Positions 35,667-45,645 of a stretch of DNA of 64,000 nucleotides are shown here, piece after piece (positions within the stretch are counted from its first letter, which is position 1; each line of letters starts with the position of its first letter). Source of the stretch: Billgrantia saliphila (GTDB lineage: Bacteria > Pseudomonadota > Gammaproteobacteria > Pseudomonadales > Halomonadaceae); contig NZ_PJRN01000007.1 in the NCBI RefSeq assembly GCF_002930105.1, forward strand, positions 62,001-126,000. The letters are read 5' to 3'. The translations under genes were made by a program, and so were the position numbers. Under the pieces are notes generated by a model, which saw only the letters and a program-made list of their open reading frames with translations, was not told the origin of the DNA and ran no database searches.

Positions 35667-38453
35667 ATGCCCGAACGCGATGATCAGGCAGAGCGCACGC
35701 CTTGGCACGCCATGACCGGTGACGAGGCGCTCGAGCGCCTCGAGGCCGAATCGAAAGGGCTCGACGACGACGAGGCCAAGCGGCGTCTCGAGCAGTACGG
35801 ACCCAACCGACTACAGCAGGATGAAGGTAAGCCTTGGTGGAAACGGCTGCTGGCGCAGTTCAACAATGTATTGATGCTGATCCTGATCGTCGCGGCGATC
35901 GCCAGTCTGTTGTTGGGCAAGCCCCTGGATGCCGCGGTCATTCTCGGCGTGGTGGTGATCATCGCCCTGATCGGTTTCTTTCAGGAGGGCAAGGCCGAGA
36001 AGGCCCTGGAGAGCATACGCGGGATGCTCTCGCCGCAGGCTTCGGTCCTGCGCGGCGGGCGTGAGGTCCGAATCGATGCCGAGGAACTCGTTCCCGGCGA
36101 TATCGTGCAAGTGGAAAGCGGCGACCGCGTACCCGCCGACCTACGCATTCTCGAGGCCAAGCGGCTGAACGCAGAGGAAGCGGCTCTGACTGGCGAATCC
36201 ACGCCGGTGGACAAGGCCGACGAGGCGGTCGACGAGGACGCCGAACTGGCCGAGCGCAGCGACATGCTGTTCGCCGGCACCATCGTGGCCAAGGGCACCG
36301 CGACCGGGGTGGTGGTCGAGACAGGCGAGCATACCGAAATTGGTCGCATTTCCGAAATGCTGAGGGGCGTGGAACAACTCAAGACGCCGCTGGTCGAGCA
36401 GCTCGATCGTGCCGGGCGCATCCTGGCGCTGTTCATCGTCGGCGCCGCACTGCTGACCGGGGCCTTCGGCGTGCTGGTACACGGTCAGCCATGGACCGAA
36501 ATGTTCATGGCCAGCGTCGGGCTGGCCGTCGCCGCCATCCCCGAGGGACTGCCGGCGATCGTGACCATCTCGCTGGCACTCGGCGTACAGGCCATGGCCC
36601 ACAAGAACGCCATCGTAAGGCGGCTGCCGGCGGTGGAGACCCTGGGCTCCATCGCCACCATCTTCTCCGACAAGACCGGTACCCTGACCCGCAACGAGAT
36701 GACCGCGCAGGCCATCCGGCTGCCCGAGGGCGAGTTCCGTCTTTCCGGTATCGGCTTCGCTCCCGAGGGCGACCTGCACTTGGCCCCGCGCGACAAAGAG
36801 CGTGCGGTCGACGAATTCGGCGAGGCGATCTCGCTACAGGATTATCCCGCCCTGGCCCACTTCCTCGAAGTCGGGGCGCTATGCAACGACGCCGACCTCA
36901 ACGAAGAGGAGGATGGCTGGTGCATCAACGGCGACCCCACCGAGGGCGCCCTGGTCGTGGCGGCCGCCAAGGCGGGTATCGACACGCGTGAGCTGCGCGA
37001 CGCGCACCCCCGCCAGGACGCCATTCCCTTCGACTCCGAACGCAAATACATGGCCACCCTCAACGAGCACGACGGCAAGCGCCTGCTGGTCAAGGGCGCG
37101 CCTGATCGCCTGCTCGAGATGTGTTCACAGGAACGAGGCAGCGACGGCGACGCGGAACTCGACCGCGAGGCGTGGGAGGAACGCATCCATGAACTCTCCT
37201 CACGTGGCCTGCGCGTACTCGCCCTGGCCGAGAAGCCGGCCGACGACCTGACGGGAGAGCTCAGCGATACCGACGCCGAGGAGGGGCTGGTGCTGCTCGG
37301 CATCGTCGGCCTGCTCGACCCGCCCCGTGAAGCCGCCATCGAGGCGGTCAAGAACTGCCAGCAGGCCGGGATCCGCCCAGTGATGGTTACCGGCGACCAC
37401 GCGGTCACCGCGCGGGCGATCGCCGATCAGCTCGGTTTCGCGCGCACGGATCGCGCCCTGAGTGGCCGCGAGATCGAGGAAATGAGCGATGAGGAACTGG
37501 AGCGCGATATCACCGAGGTCGACGTCTACGCCCGGGCGGCCCCCGAGCACAAGTTGCGCCTGGTCAAGGCAATGCAGGCACGCGGCGGCATCTGCGCGAT
37601 GACCGGGGACGGCGTCAACGACGGGCCGGCGCTCAAGCGTGCCGACGTCGGTGTGGCGATGGGCGTCCAGGGCACCGAGGCGGCCAAGGAAGCCGCCGAG
37701 ATGGTCCTTACCGACGACAACTTCGCCACCATCGTCGCCGCCGTGGCCGAGGGGCGAAAGGTCTACGACAACATCCGCAAATCCATCACTTTCATTTTGC
37801 CGACCAACGGCGCCGAGAGCCTGGCCATCCTGCTGGCGATCGTGGCGGGCTTTACCCTGCCGATCACTGGCCTTCAGGTGCTGTGGGTGAACATGATCAC
37901 TGCAGTGACGCTGGGTATCGCGCTGGTCTTCGAGCCCGCCGAGGAGAACGTCATGACGCGCCAACCGCGCGACTCTCACGCCCCACTGCTCGACATGTTC
38001 ATGCTGTGGCGCGTGATTCTCGTCTCGCTGCTGCTGGTGCTCGCCGTGTTCGGCATCTTCGCCTGGATACTGCACGGCCAGGGCGGCAGCGAGGCGCTGG
38101 CACGCAGCGGGGCGGTCAACATGCTGGTGGCGGGCGAGATCGTCTACCTGATCAACAGCCGTTACCTGCTGGACAGCAGCCTGTCGTGGCGGGGGCTGTT
38201 CGGCAGCCACGCTGCGCTGGTGGCCATTGCGTTGGTGGCGCTGTTCCAGCTCGGCTGGACCTACCTGCCCTTCATGCAGATGATCTTCGGCACGGAGGGT
38301 CTCTCCCTGCTGCACTGGGCGGTCATCGCAGTCGCCGGCGTGGCGGTGTTTCTTGTCGTGGAGGCGGAGAAGTGGCTACTGCGCCGCCGGGAGGTCTCCG
38401 CGGCGCAATCGCCCCATTCAGGCAAGGAAAAAGAGAAGGCCGCCGCCGGCTGA
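35667..38453 (+). CDS. Cation-transporting P-type ATPase (P2, Ca2+-ATPase-like)
   Basis: A 928-residue ion pump. From the N-terminus: cation-ATPase N domain (WHAMTGDEALERLEAE), actuator with the TGES loop, TM4 with AAIPEGLPA, phosphorylation site DKTGTLT (Asp335), nucleotide-binding domain with KGAPD, hinge TGDGVNDGPAL, then C-terminal helices. It is close to SERCA/PMR1-type pumps, but TM6 reads VNMITA where Ca pumps have an Asp after the Thr (Ala746 here). The transported ion could therefore be Na+, K+ or another cation. Start from a TAGGAGGA site. The stop codon directly abuts the convergent hrpB stop (TGATCA). Confidence 0.88.
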   Translation: MPERDDQAERTPWHAMTGDEALERLEAESKGLDDDEAKRRLEQYGPNRLQQDEGKPWWKRLLAQFNNVLMLILIVAAIASLLLGKPLDAAVILGVVVIIALIGFFQEGKAEKALESIRGMLSPQASVLRGGREVRIDAEELVPGDIVQVESGDRVPADLRILEAKRLNAEEAALTGESTPVDKADEAVDEDAELAERSDMLFAGTIVAKGTATGVVVETGEHTEIGRISEMLRGVEQLKTPLVEQLDRAGRILALFIVGAALLTGAFGVLVHGQPWTEMFMASVGLAVAAIPEGLPAIVTISLALGVQAMAHKNAIVRRLPAVETLGSIATIFSDKTGTLTRNEMTAQAIRLPEGEFRLSGIGFAPEGDLHLAPRDKERAVDEFGEAISLQDYPALAHFLEVGALCNDADLNEEEDGWCINGDPTEGALVVAAAKAGIDTRELRDAHPRQDAIPFDSERKYMATLNEHDGKRLLVKGAPDRLLEMCSQERGSDGDAELDREAWEERIHELSSRGLRVLALAEKPADDLTGELSDTDAEEGLVLLGIVGLLDPPREAAIEAVKNCQQAGIRPVMVTGDHAVTARAIADQLGFARTDRALSGREIEEMSDEELERDITEVDVYARAAPEHKLRLVKAMQARGGICAMTGDGVNDGPALKRADVGVAMGVQGTEAAKEAAEMVLTDDNFATIVAAVAEGRKVYDNIRKSITFILPTNGAESLAILLAIVAGFTLPITGLQVLWVNMITAVTLGIALVFEPAEENVMTRQPRDSHAPLLDMFMLWRVILVSLLLVLAVFGIFAWILHGQGGSEALARSGAVNMLVAGEIVYLINSRYLLDSSLSWRGLFGSHAALVAIALVALFQLGWTYLPFMQMIFGTEGLSLLHWAVIAVAGVAVFLVVEAEKWLLRRREVSAAQSPHSGKEKEKAAAG

Positions 38454-40940
38454 TCAAGCGCGCGGCTTGGTCCGCGCGGTGGCCACGGCGGTCAGCGGGT
38501 CCTCCGGCCAGGGATGCTTGGGGTAGCGGCCGCGCATTTCGCGACGCACCTCGGGATAGCCGTTGGCCCAGAAGCTCGCCAGGTCGCCGGTGACCTGCAG
38601 GGGGCGCCGGGCCGGCGAGAGCAGGTGCAGCAAGACCCCCACCCGCCCGTCGGCGACTCGCGGTGAGGTCTGCCAGCCGAATACCTCCTGGAGTTTGACC
38701 GCCAGCACCGGCGGGCGCGCTTCCAGGCAGGGCGTATAATCGACGCGCAGTCGCGAGCCGCTCGGTACGTCGAGGCGTTCCGGCGCCAAGGCCTCCAGTC
38801 GACGGCGCTGCGCCCATTCGAGGCTGTCGAGCAGGAAGCGTCCCAGTGGTAGCCGCTCCACGGCCTGGAGCGTCTGGACGCCGTCGAGATGGGGCCCCAG
38901 CCATGTCTCGAGCGTGTCCAGTAGGGCAGGCATCGACCAGTCGGGCCAGTCTTCGCCCAGCGCCCCGCGCAGCAGTGCCAGCCTGCCGCGCAGTTGCTCG
39001 TCGTTTTCATCGAAGGGCAGCTCGACGCGACGGCGCAGCGCATCCAGCAGCGCCTCTCGAATTGCTTCGGGCGGCAGCGACTGCAGCGGCCTGCGCTCGA
39101 GCACCACCGCACCAAGACCACGCACCTGCTCGCCGACCAGTTTCCCCTGCCCCTCGGACCACGCTAGGCTGGCACGCCAGATGCTGGTCTCGGGATAAAG
39201 GGCCTCAAGTCGCTCGCGGGCAATCGCTACGCCACGGAAGATCTTCGCTCTGCTGGCCTGACCGTCCAGCTCGGCGGCCACCAGCAGCTCGGCATGGGCC
39301 AGCGGATGCCGCTCAGGCAAGGTGGCGAGGCCGCCGGAGGCCAGGCGGAAGCGTCCCGGCCCGAACTGATGAGCAGTTCGCTGTGCCACTCGCTCGGGAT
39401 AAGCCAATGCCAGCAGTTCGCCCAGCGGGGCCAGGCTGTCCACGTCGAGGCGCACGCCGGCAAGGCGAGCCAGCCGCTGCGCCTCGCGCTGCCAGGCGCC
39501 GTGCGCGCGCGGGTTCGCCAGGCGCGCCGCTAGTCCACGTTCGAGATCCTGTTCGTCGTCGAGGTCCCGCGTCTCGAGTGCCGCCACCAGCGCGCAGGCC
39601 AGCGATCGCGCGCCGAGGGCATCGGCACGCTCCAGCATCACCGCCAGCCGCGGATGGGTGGGCCAGCGCGTGCACGCACGCCCCAGCGCAGTGAGCAAAA
39701 AGGCGTCGTCCAGCACGCCGAGCCGCTGCAGCAGCTCCCGCCCCGCTGACAGCGCAGCGACGGGCGGTGGCGTGACCCAGGCCAGATCAGCCGGGTCGAC
39801 GATACCCCAACGCGCCAGCTCGAAGGCCAGCGGCACCAGGTCGGCCAGGTGAATCTCGGGCTCGCCGTGGGGCACGAGCGGCTGTTCCTCGGCCCACAGC
39901 CGCAGGCACAACCCGGCACCCTGACGCCCGGCGCGACCGCGGCGCTGGTCGGCGCTGGCACGGTTGACACGGCGCGTCTCCAGCCGCGTCAGGCCGCTGC
40001 GCGGCTGGAACACCGGCACCCGTTCCAGGCCGGCATCGACGACGATACGCACCCCGTCGACGGTGACGCTCGACTCGGCGATGGCGGTGGCCAGCACTAC
40101 CCGCCGACGCCCATCGGCCTCGGGCTGCAGGGCACTGCGCTGGGCAGCCAGCGACAGCCGTCCGTGCAGCTCGCGGATCGCCAGGTCGGGCATTCGCCGG
40201 CCCAGTTCCTGCGCCAGCCGGCGAATCTCGGCCACGCCGGGCAGGAACACCAGGGCATCGCCCTCGGCAACGGCAAGCGCATCGCTCACTGCCGTAGCCT
40301 GCTGACGAGCCGTATCGTCGCGGCTGTTGAGCGGCCGGTAACGGGTGTCGACCGGAAAGCTGCGCCCTGGGCAGTCGATCAACGGCGCATCCTCGCCCAA
40401 CACACCCAGCAGCGCATCGACGTCGAGCGTCGCCGACATCACCAGCAGGCGCAGGTCATCGCGCACCGAATGGGCGTCGAGCGACAGCGCCAGTCCCAGA
40501 TCGGCCTCCAGGCTGCGCTCGTGGAACTCGTCGAAGACGATGCCTGTCACCCCGTCGAGCAGTGGATCGTCCTGCAGCATGCGCGTCAGCACGCCCTGGG
40601 TGATGACTTCGATTCGCGTGGTCGGCCCCGTCCGGCTTTCGCCCCGCATGCGGTAGCCGACGGTCTCGCCCACGTTTTCACCGAGGGACTGGGCCATGTA
40701 ACCGGCCGCCAGCCGCGCGGCGATCCGCCGGGGCTCCAGCAGCAACAGCTTGCCATTCCCGAGTTCGCCCGAGCACCAGGGCTCGTCAAGCAGTGCCAGG
40801 GGCACCCGAGTGGTCTTGCCCGCCCCCGGCGCGGCCACCAGCAAGACGCGCGCATGTCGCGCCAGGGCATCACGCAGCTCGTCCAGGCGCGACGCGATAG
40901 GCAGCCCGGCGGACGTCATCGAAAAGTCATCGTCCTTCAT
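38454..40940 (-). CDS. hrpB: ATP-dependent helicase HrpB
   Basis: An 828-residue DExH-box helicase. Motif I is [15 protein letters not shown], motif II is DEFH in [16 protein letters not shown], motif III is MSATLD, and motif VI is [12 protein letters not shown]. The HA2 and HrpB C-terminal domains follow ([21 protein letters not shown] near the end). The length is normal. The start may be MKDDDF at 40940 or MTSAGL at 40919; neither has a strong ribosome site. It is divergent from the GAPDH gene across only 43 nt. Confidence 0.9.
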   Translation of the reverse strand: MKDDDFSMTSAGLPIASRLDELRDALARHARVLLVAAPGAGKTTRVPLALLDEPWCSGELGNGKLLLLEPRRIAARLAAGYMAQSLGENVGETVGYRMRGESRTGPTTRIEVITQGVLTRMLQDDPLLDGVTGIVFDEFHERSLEADLGLALSLDAHSVRDDLRLLVMSATLDVDALLGVLGEDAPLIDCPGRSFPVDTRYRPLNSRDDTARQQATAVSDALAVAEGDALVFLPGVAEIRRLAQELGRRMPDLAIRELHGRLSLAAQRSALQPEADGRRRVVLATAIAESSVTVDGVRIVVDAGLERVPVFQPRSGLTRLETRRVNRASADQRRGRAGRQGAGLCLRLWAEEQPLVPHGEPEIHLADLVPLAFELARWGIVDPADLAWVTPPPVAALSAGRELLQRLGVLDDAFLLTALGRACTRWPTHPRLAVMLERADALGARSLACALVAALETRDLDDEQDLERGLAARLANPRAHGAWQREAQRLARLAGVRLDVDSLAPLGELLALAYPERVAQRTAHQFGPGRFRLASGGLATLPERHPLAHAELLVAAELDGQASRAKIFRGVAIARERLEALYPETSIWRASLAWSEGQGKLVGEQVRGLGAVVLERRPLQSLPPEAIREALLDALRRRVELPFDENDEQLRGRLALLRGALGEDWPDWSMPALLDTLETWLGPHLDGVQTLQAVERLPLGRFLLDSLEWAQRRRLEALAPERLDVPSGSRLRVDYTPCLEARPPVLAVKLQEVFGWQTSPRVADGRVGVLLHLLSPARRPLQVTGDLASFWANGYPEVRREMRGRYPKHPWPEDPLTAVATARTKPRA

Positions 40941-40983
40941 ATACGATTTGCCATATATATCATCAACGGCACAGGAGCCCCTC

Positions 40984-42000
40984 ATGTCCCTTCGCATCGG
41001 CATCAACGGTTTCGGCCGCATCGGGCGCCTGGCGCTACGTGCCGGCTGGTCGAATCCCGAGCTCGATTTCGTGCGCATCAACGACCCTGGCGGTGACGCC
41101 GCGACCCTCGCCCACCTGCTGCAGTTCGACTCGGTGCACGGACAGTGGACCGGCGGCGGCGATGATATCACGGCTCACGACGACGCCCTGATGGTGGCCG
41201 GCCAGCGCATCCCATTCAGCGCCAATCGGGATATCGCCGATACCGACTGGTCCGGCTGCGACGTGGTAATCGAATCCTCGGGCAAGATGAAGACCCGCGA
41301 AAGTTTGAAGGCCTATCTCGATCAGGGCGTGTCGCGCGTGGTGGTCAGCGCCCCGGTGAAGGAGGAAGGCGTGCTCAACGTGGTGATGGGGGTCAACGAC
41401 CATCTGTTCGATCCCAACCAGCATCGCATCGTCACCGCGGCGAGCTGCACCACCAACTGCCTGGCGCCGGTGGTCAAGGTGATCCATGAGCAGCTCGGCA
41501 TTCGCCACGGCTCGATGACAACCATTCACGACATCACCAACACCCAAGTCATCCTCGACGCCCCGCATAAGGACCTGCGCCGGGCCCGGGCCTGCGGCAT
41601 GAGCCTGATTCCCACCACAACAGGCTCGGCCAAGGCGATCACCGCCATCTTCCCCGAACTCGAGGGCAAGCTGAACGGCCACGCCGTGCGCGTGCCGTTG
41701 GCCAACGCCTCGCTCACCGACATGGTTTTCGAGGTGGAGCGAGAGACCACGGCCGAGGAAGTCAACATGCTCTTGAAGCAGGCCGCCGAGGGCGAGCTTG
41801 CCGGCATCCTGGGCTTTGAAGAGCGCCCGCTGGTGTCGATCGACTACCGCAGCGATCCGCGCAGCTCCATCGTCGACGCCCTTTCCACCATGGTGGTGGC
41901 CGGCACCCAGGTGAAGCTCTACGCCTGGTACGACAATGAGTACGGCTACGCCTGCCGCACCGTGGAACTCGCGGCCAAGGTGGGGAAAACCGACGCATGA
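40984..42000 (+). CDS. ArsJ-associated glyceraldehyde-3-phosphate dehydrogenase
   Basis: A 338-residue type I GAPDH: Rossmann start [15 protein letters not shown], catalytic Cys in [11 protein letters not shown], and DNEYGYACR near the C-terminus. It overlaps arsJ at ATGA. In such pairs the enzyme uses arsenate in place of phosphate to make 1-arseno-3-phosphoglycerate, which ArsJ exports. The housekeeping glycolytic GAPDH is probably elsewhere in the genome. The start at 40984 has an AGGAG site; the longer frame overlaps hrpB. The 43-bp gap to hrpB holds AT-rich CATATACGATTTGCCATATA, a possible regulator site. Confidence 0.9.
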   Translation: MSLRIGINGFGRIGRLALRAGWSNPELDFVRINDPGGDAATLAHLLQFDSVHGQWTGGGDDITAHDDALMVAGQRIPFSANRDIADTDWSGCDVVIESSGKMKTRESLKAYLDQGVSRVVVSAPVKEEGVLNVVMGVNDHLFDPNQHRIVTAASCTTNCLAPVVKVIHEQLGIRHGSMTTIHDITNTQVILDAPHKDLRRARACGMSLIPTTTGSAKAITAIFPELEGKLNGHAVRVPLANASLTDMVFEVERETTAEEVNMLLKQAAEGELAGILGFEERPLVSIDYRSDPRSSIVDALSTMVVAGTQVKLYAWYDNEYGYACRTVELAAKVGKTDA

Positions 42001-43214
42001 TCGCACGCGCCACCGCCCTGCCCCGCGAGGTCCGCCAATACCTGCTGGTCACCGGCAACTACTGGGCCTTCACCCTGACCGACGGCGCCCTGCGCATGCT
42101 GGTGGTGCTGCATTTCCATCAGCTCGGTTATTCGGCGCTGGAAGTGGCTCTGCTGTTCCTGTTCTACGAATTTTTCGGCGTGATCACCAATCTGGTGGGC
42201 GGCTGGCTTGGCGCACGGCTGGGCCTGAATCGCACCATGAACCTGGGGCTGGGTCTGCAGGTGGTGGCGCTGGCCATGCTGCTGGTCCCCACGGCCTGGC
42301 TGACGGTGCCCTGGGTAATGGTCGCCCAGGCGCTCTCGGGTATCGCCAAGGACCTCAACAAGATGAGCGCCAAGAGCGCGGTGAAGACCCTGGTGCCCGC
42401 CGGCGAGGCCGGCCACGCCGCTCTCTACCGCTGGGTGGCGCTGCTCACCGGCTCCAAGAACGCCCTCAAGGGGGTGGGGTTCTTCCTGGGCGGACTGCTG
42501 CTCACCCTGATCGGCTTCCGGGGCGCGATATTGGCCATGGCGCTGATGCTGCTGGCGGTGCTGGCCCTGTCGCTGGTACGGCTCGATGCCGACCTGGGTC
42601 GCGCCAAGGCCAAGCCGAAGTTTCGCGAGATTTTCTCCAAGAGCCGCGCCATCAACATTCTCTCGGCGGCGCGACTGTTCCTGTTCGGTGCACGGGACGT
42701 CTGGTTCGTGGTGGCTCTCCCGGTGTTTCTCGCCACCCGGTTCGGCTGGGATCACTGGCGCGTAGGTGGCTTCCTGGCCCTCTGGGTGATCGGCTACGGC
42801 GCGGTTCAGGCCATGGCGCCGCGCATCACCGGGCGCCACGCGGGCCGCTCGGCCGCCATCCTGTGGGCAGCTGGGCTCGCTCTCCTGCCGGCGCTGATCG
42901 CGCTGGGCCTGGAGCCATCGGACCCGGGCTGGCAACCGCCTGTCGTACTGCTCGGCGGCCTGCTGCTGTTCGGCGCGGTGTTCGCGGTGAATTCGAGCCT
43001 GCACAGCTTTCTGATCGTCAAGCTGGCCCGCGCCGACGGCGTCTCGCTGGACGTGGGTTTCTACTACATGGCCAATGCCATGGGGCGACTGCTCGGCACC
43101 CTGCTTTCCGGATGGCTCTACATGACCGGCGGGCTCACCGCCACGCTATGGGTCTCGAGTGCCATGCTCGCGCTGACGGTAGCGATCAGCCTGTCACTGC
43201 CGAGGGGGGCCTGA
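41997..43214 (+). CDS. arsJ: Organoarsenical (1-arseno-3-phosphoglycerate) efflux permease ArsJ
   Basis: A 405-residue major-facilitator protein with twelve helices. It matches the ArsJ pattern: [39 protein letters not shown], and [19 protein letters not shown]. It would export the unstable arseno-ester made by the overlapping GAPDH, giving arsenate resistance without arsenate reductase. Neither arsR, arsB/acr3 nor arsC is present on either side. Its last 29 bases overlap the convergent TetR gene. Confidence 0.9.
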   Translation: MIARATALPREVRQYLLVTGNYWAFTLTDGALRMLVVLHFHQLGYSALEVALLFLFYEFFGVITNLVGGWLGARLGLNRTMNLGLGLQVVALAMLLVPTAWLTVPWVMVAQALSGIAKDLNKMSAKSAVKTLVPAGEAGHAALYRWVALLTGSKNALKGVGFFLGGLLLTLIGFRGAILAMALMLLAVLALSLVRLDADLGRAKAKPKFREIFSKSRAINILSAARLFLFGARDVWFVVALPVFLATRFGWDHWRVGGFLALWVIGYGAVQAMAPRITGRHAGRSAAILWAAGLALLPALIALGLEPSDPGWQPPVVLLGGLLLFGAVFAVNSSLHSFLIVKLARADGVSLDVGFYYMANAMGRLLGTLLSGWLYMTGGLTATLWVSSAMLALTVAISLSLPRGA

Positions 43215-43869
43215 CCCCACACCCCTTCAGGATCACCTGAGTCAGAAACTGGGTGATCCGCTCCACGTCGGCGTCTGTGATCTCGTCTTTGCCGGTAATA
43301 CCCAGCACCTGGGCCTCGAAGTCCGCGTAGTGCTGCGTGGCGGACCAGATCAGGAAGATCAGCCACACCGGGTCGACCGGGTCCATCAGCCCCCGCTCCG
43401 CCCACTGCTCGAAGACCTTCGCCCGGGTTTGCACCCAGTCGCGCAGCTCGCCGCGCAGGTACTCCTGGAGGAACGGTGCGCCGCCGAGGATCTCGGCGGC
43501 AAACAGGCGCGAGCCCTCCGGGTGACGACGCGAGAGCTGCATCTTGCTGCGGATGAACGCCTCCAGCACCTGGGCCGGATCGTCCTCGACGCTGATGTCG
43601 TCCAGCAGTGCGTTCCAGCGCGCCATCATTCGCTCGAGCAGGCGAACGTAGAGACCGCGCTTGTTGCCCATGTAGTAGAGCACGTTGGACTTGGGCAGCC
43701 CTGCTTCCTCGGCGATGGCCTGGACGCTGGCACCGCGATAGCCGTACTGGGCGAAGACCCGCTCGGCGGCCGACAGGATGGAGCGCTCGTTACGCTCGCG
43801 GGTGGCGCCGTTGCTTTCACTGCTTTGGGATGGGCGTTGCAAGGTCTCGGTTTCGGTCGCGTCTGTCAT
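43186..43869 (-). CDS. RutR-like TetR-family regulator of purine catabolism
   Basis: A 227-residue repressor. The N-terminal TetR helix-turn-helix is RGASVQAIAEEAGLPKSNVLY; the C-terminal domain (QYLRGELRDWVQTRAKVFEQW, IFLIWSATQHYADFEAQV) is of the RutR type, which in E. coli binds uracil or thymine. It is divergent from xdhABC and the palindrome TGACCATTTGGTCA lies between them; a related operator precedes the NCS2 permease. These facts suggest it senses a purine or related base and controls the locus. Start at 43869, behind an AGGGG site. Confidence 0.82.
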   Translation of the reverse strand: MTDATETETLQRPSQSSESNGATRERNERSILSAAERVFAQYGYRGASVQAIAEEAGLPKSNVLYYMGNKRGLYVRLLERMMARWNALLDDISVEDDPAQVLEAFIRSKMQLSRRHPEGSRLFAAEILGGAPFLQEYLRGELRDWVQTRAKVFEQWAERGLMDPVDPVWLIFLIWSATQHYADFEAQVLGITGKDEITDADVERITQFLTQVILKGCGVRPPSAVTG

Positions 43870-44058
43870 CGACGGCCCCTGCCTGTGGTGGTCCTGTGAA
43901 GCAAAGAGAGTGCCCGAGGCGGGCGTTTCCTGCAAATACGACCATGGCAGGCGCGCCGCGGCAGGAGGGATATCTTCCCGGTGCGCTGCGGTGGGGCTCG
44001 CCGGGAGCTATTCCCAGGCTTGCAAAGTGCGACATTCTGGCCCATGCTGAATATATCC

Positions 44059-44072
44059 TGACCATTTGGTCA
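44059..44072. promoter_or_regulatory. RutR-type operator before xdhA
   Basis: TGACCATTTGGTCA is a perfect inverted repeat (TGACCA-TT-TGGTCA) that matches the known RutR consensus TTGACCA-N2-TGGTCAA closely. It is 129 bp before xdhA and 190 bp from the regulator start. Confidence 0.8.
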
Positions 44073-44187
44073 ACAGGTGGCGATCCCACCAAGCCGTGCG
44101 AACGACTACGTCAGGTCTGCGAACACAAGGTCAACGCGAGACATCGACGAGAGTCCGTCAACAAGAGAGTTCACAAGAGACAAGGCG

Positions 44188-45645
44188 ATGATCGACTTCA
44201 TGCTCAACGGGCAGCCGCGCCGATGCGAGGCGACCCCCGAAACCAGCGTGCTGGAGCTGTTGCGCGAGACGCTCGGCGTTACCGGCACCAAAGAGGGCTG
44301 CGCCTCCGGCGACTGCGGCGCCTGCACCGTGGCTATCGGCGAGCCCGGGCCCGACGGTGAGCTGCGCTACCACAGCGCCAATGCCTGTATCACCCCGGCC
44401 CATCAGCTCAACGGTCGCCACCTGGTTACCGTGGACGGCCTGGCCGAAGGCGAAGCGCTGCATCCCGCCCAGGCGGCCATGGTGGCATGCCATGGCAGCC
44501 AGTGCGGCTTCTGCACCCCGGGCATCGTCATGTCGCTGTTCACCCTGCACGAACAACAGCGCCAGGCGCCGGCCCCGCTGACCCCTCAGCGCCTGGAAGC
44601 GGCGCTGGGCGGTAACCTGTGCCGCTGTACCGGCTATCGGCCGATCCGCGACGCCGCCATGACCATGAGCGCGCACCCGGACCATCGCCCGCTGTGGCTG
44701 GACGCGGCCGCGCCGAAACAGGGCGAGCAAGCCGATCCCCCGGCCGACGCCACCTTCCTGCAGCCGACCTCTCTCGCCGAGCTGAACGAATGCCTGAAGC
44801 GGCATCCCCGGGCTCGCCTGGTGGCCGGCGGCACCGATCTATGGCTCGAAACCACCCAGCGCCTGGCACGTTTCGAGCGCATCATCGACGTCACCCGCGT
44901 CGCCGAACTCAATGCCGTAGACGAAGCCACGCTGAAAGATGGCCGGCACGGCTGGTGGGTCGGCGCCGCCGTCACCTATTCGCGCCTCGAACCGCTGCTC
45001 GAGGAGCACTACGACGCCTTCGCCCACCTGCTGCATCGGCTGGGCTCACAGCAGGTACGCAACCGCGGCACCCTGGGCGGCAATATCGCCAACGCCTCGC
45101 CCATCGGCGACACTCCGCCGGTATTGCTGTCGCTGGGCTCGCGCCTGCGCCTGGTCGGGCCCGAGGGCGAGCGTGAACTGCCCCTCGACGAGTTCTTCCT
45201 CGACTACAAGCGCACCGCCCTGCGCGAGGGCGAGGCCATTCGCGCCATCTTCCTGCCCCGCCCCGCCGCGGGCCAAACTCTGAAGGTGTGGAAGCTGTCC
45301 AAGCGTCGTGAGGACGACATCTCGGCGGTGCTGGGCGCTTTCACCTGGCGCATGGAAGACGGGATCCTGCGTGACGTGCGCCTGGCTTTCGGCGGCATGG
45401 CGGCGACGCCCAAGCGTGCCGCTCGCGCCGAGGCGGCTCTGGAGGGTCATGCCCCCGACGCGTCAGCGTTCCTTGCCGCGCGCGAGGCCTTGGCCGAGGA
45501 CTTCCAGCCCATGTCCGACGTGCGTGGAAGCGCCGACTATCGCCGGCTCTCCGCCGCCAATCTGCTCGAGCGCCTGCGTCTCGTTATCGCGCAAGCCGAG
45601 ACCGACAGCCCCCGGGAGGTGATGCTCCATGCGTACGCTCACTAA
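44188..45645 (+). CDS. xdhA: Xanthine dehydrogenase small subunit (Fe-S/FAD)
   Basis: A 485-residue subunit that carries electrons from the molybdenum site to NAD. The N-terminal 2Fe-2S domain has CASGDCGACTVAIG, and the second cluster uses CGFCTPG and NLCRCTGYRPI. The FAD domain includes VAGGTDLWLE and the GTLGGNIANASPIGD loop, then a CO-dehydrogenase flavoprotein C-terminal domain. The ATG at 44188 follows an AAGAGACAAGG stretch; the frame extends upstream over the promoter and is not coding. The end overlaps xdhB by 17 nt. Confidence 0.93.
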   Translation: MIDFMLNGQPRRCEATPETSVLELLRETLGVTGTKEGCASGDCGACTVAIGEPGPDGELRYHSANACITPAHQLNGRHLVTVDGLAEGEALHPAQAAMVACHGSQCGFCTPGIVMSLFTLHEQQRQAPAPLTPQRLEAALGGNLCRCTGYRPIRDAAMTMSAHPDHRPLWLDAAAPKQGEQADPPADATFLQPTSLAELNECLKRHPRARLVAGGTDLWLETTQRLARFERIIDVTRVAELNAVDEATLKDGRHGWWVGAAVTYSRLEPLLEEHYDAFAHLLHRLGSQQVRNRGTLGGNIANASPIGDTPPVLLSLGSRLRLVGPEGERELPLDEFFLDYKRTALREGEAIRAIFLPRPAAGQTLKVWKLSKRREDDISAVLGAFTWRMEDGILRDVRLAFGGMAATPKRAARAEAALEGHAPDASAFLAAREALAEDFQPMSDVRGSADYRRLSAANLLERLRLVIAQAETDSPREVMLHAYAH

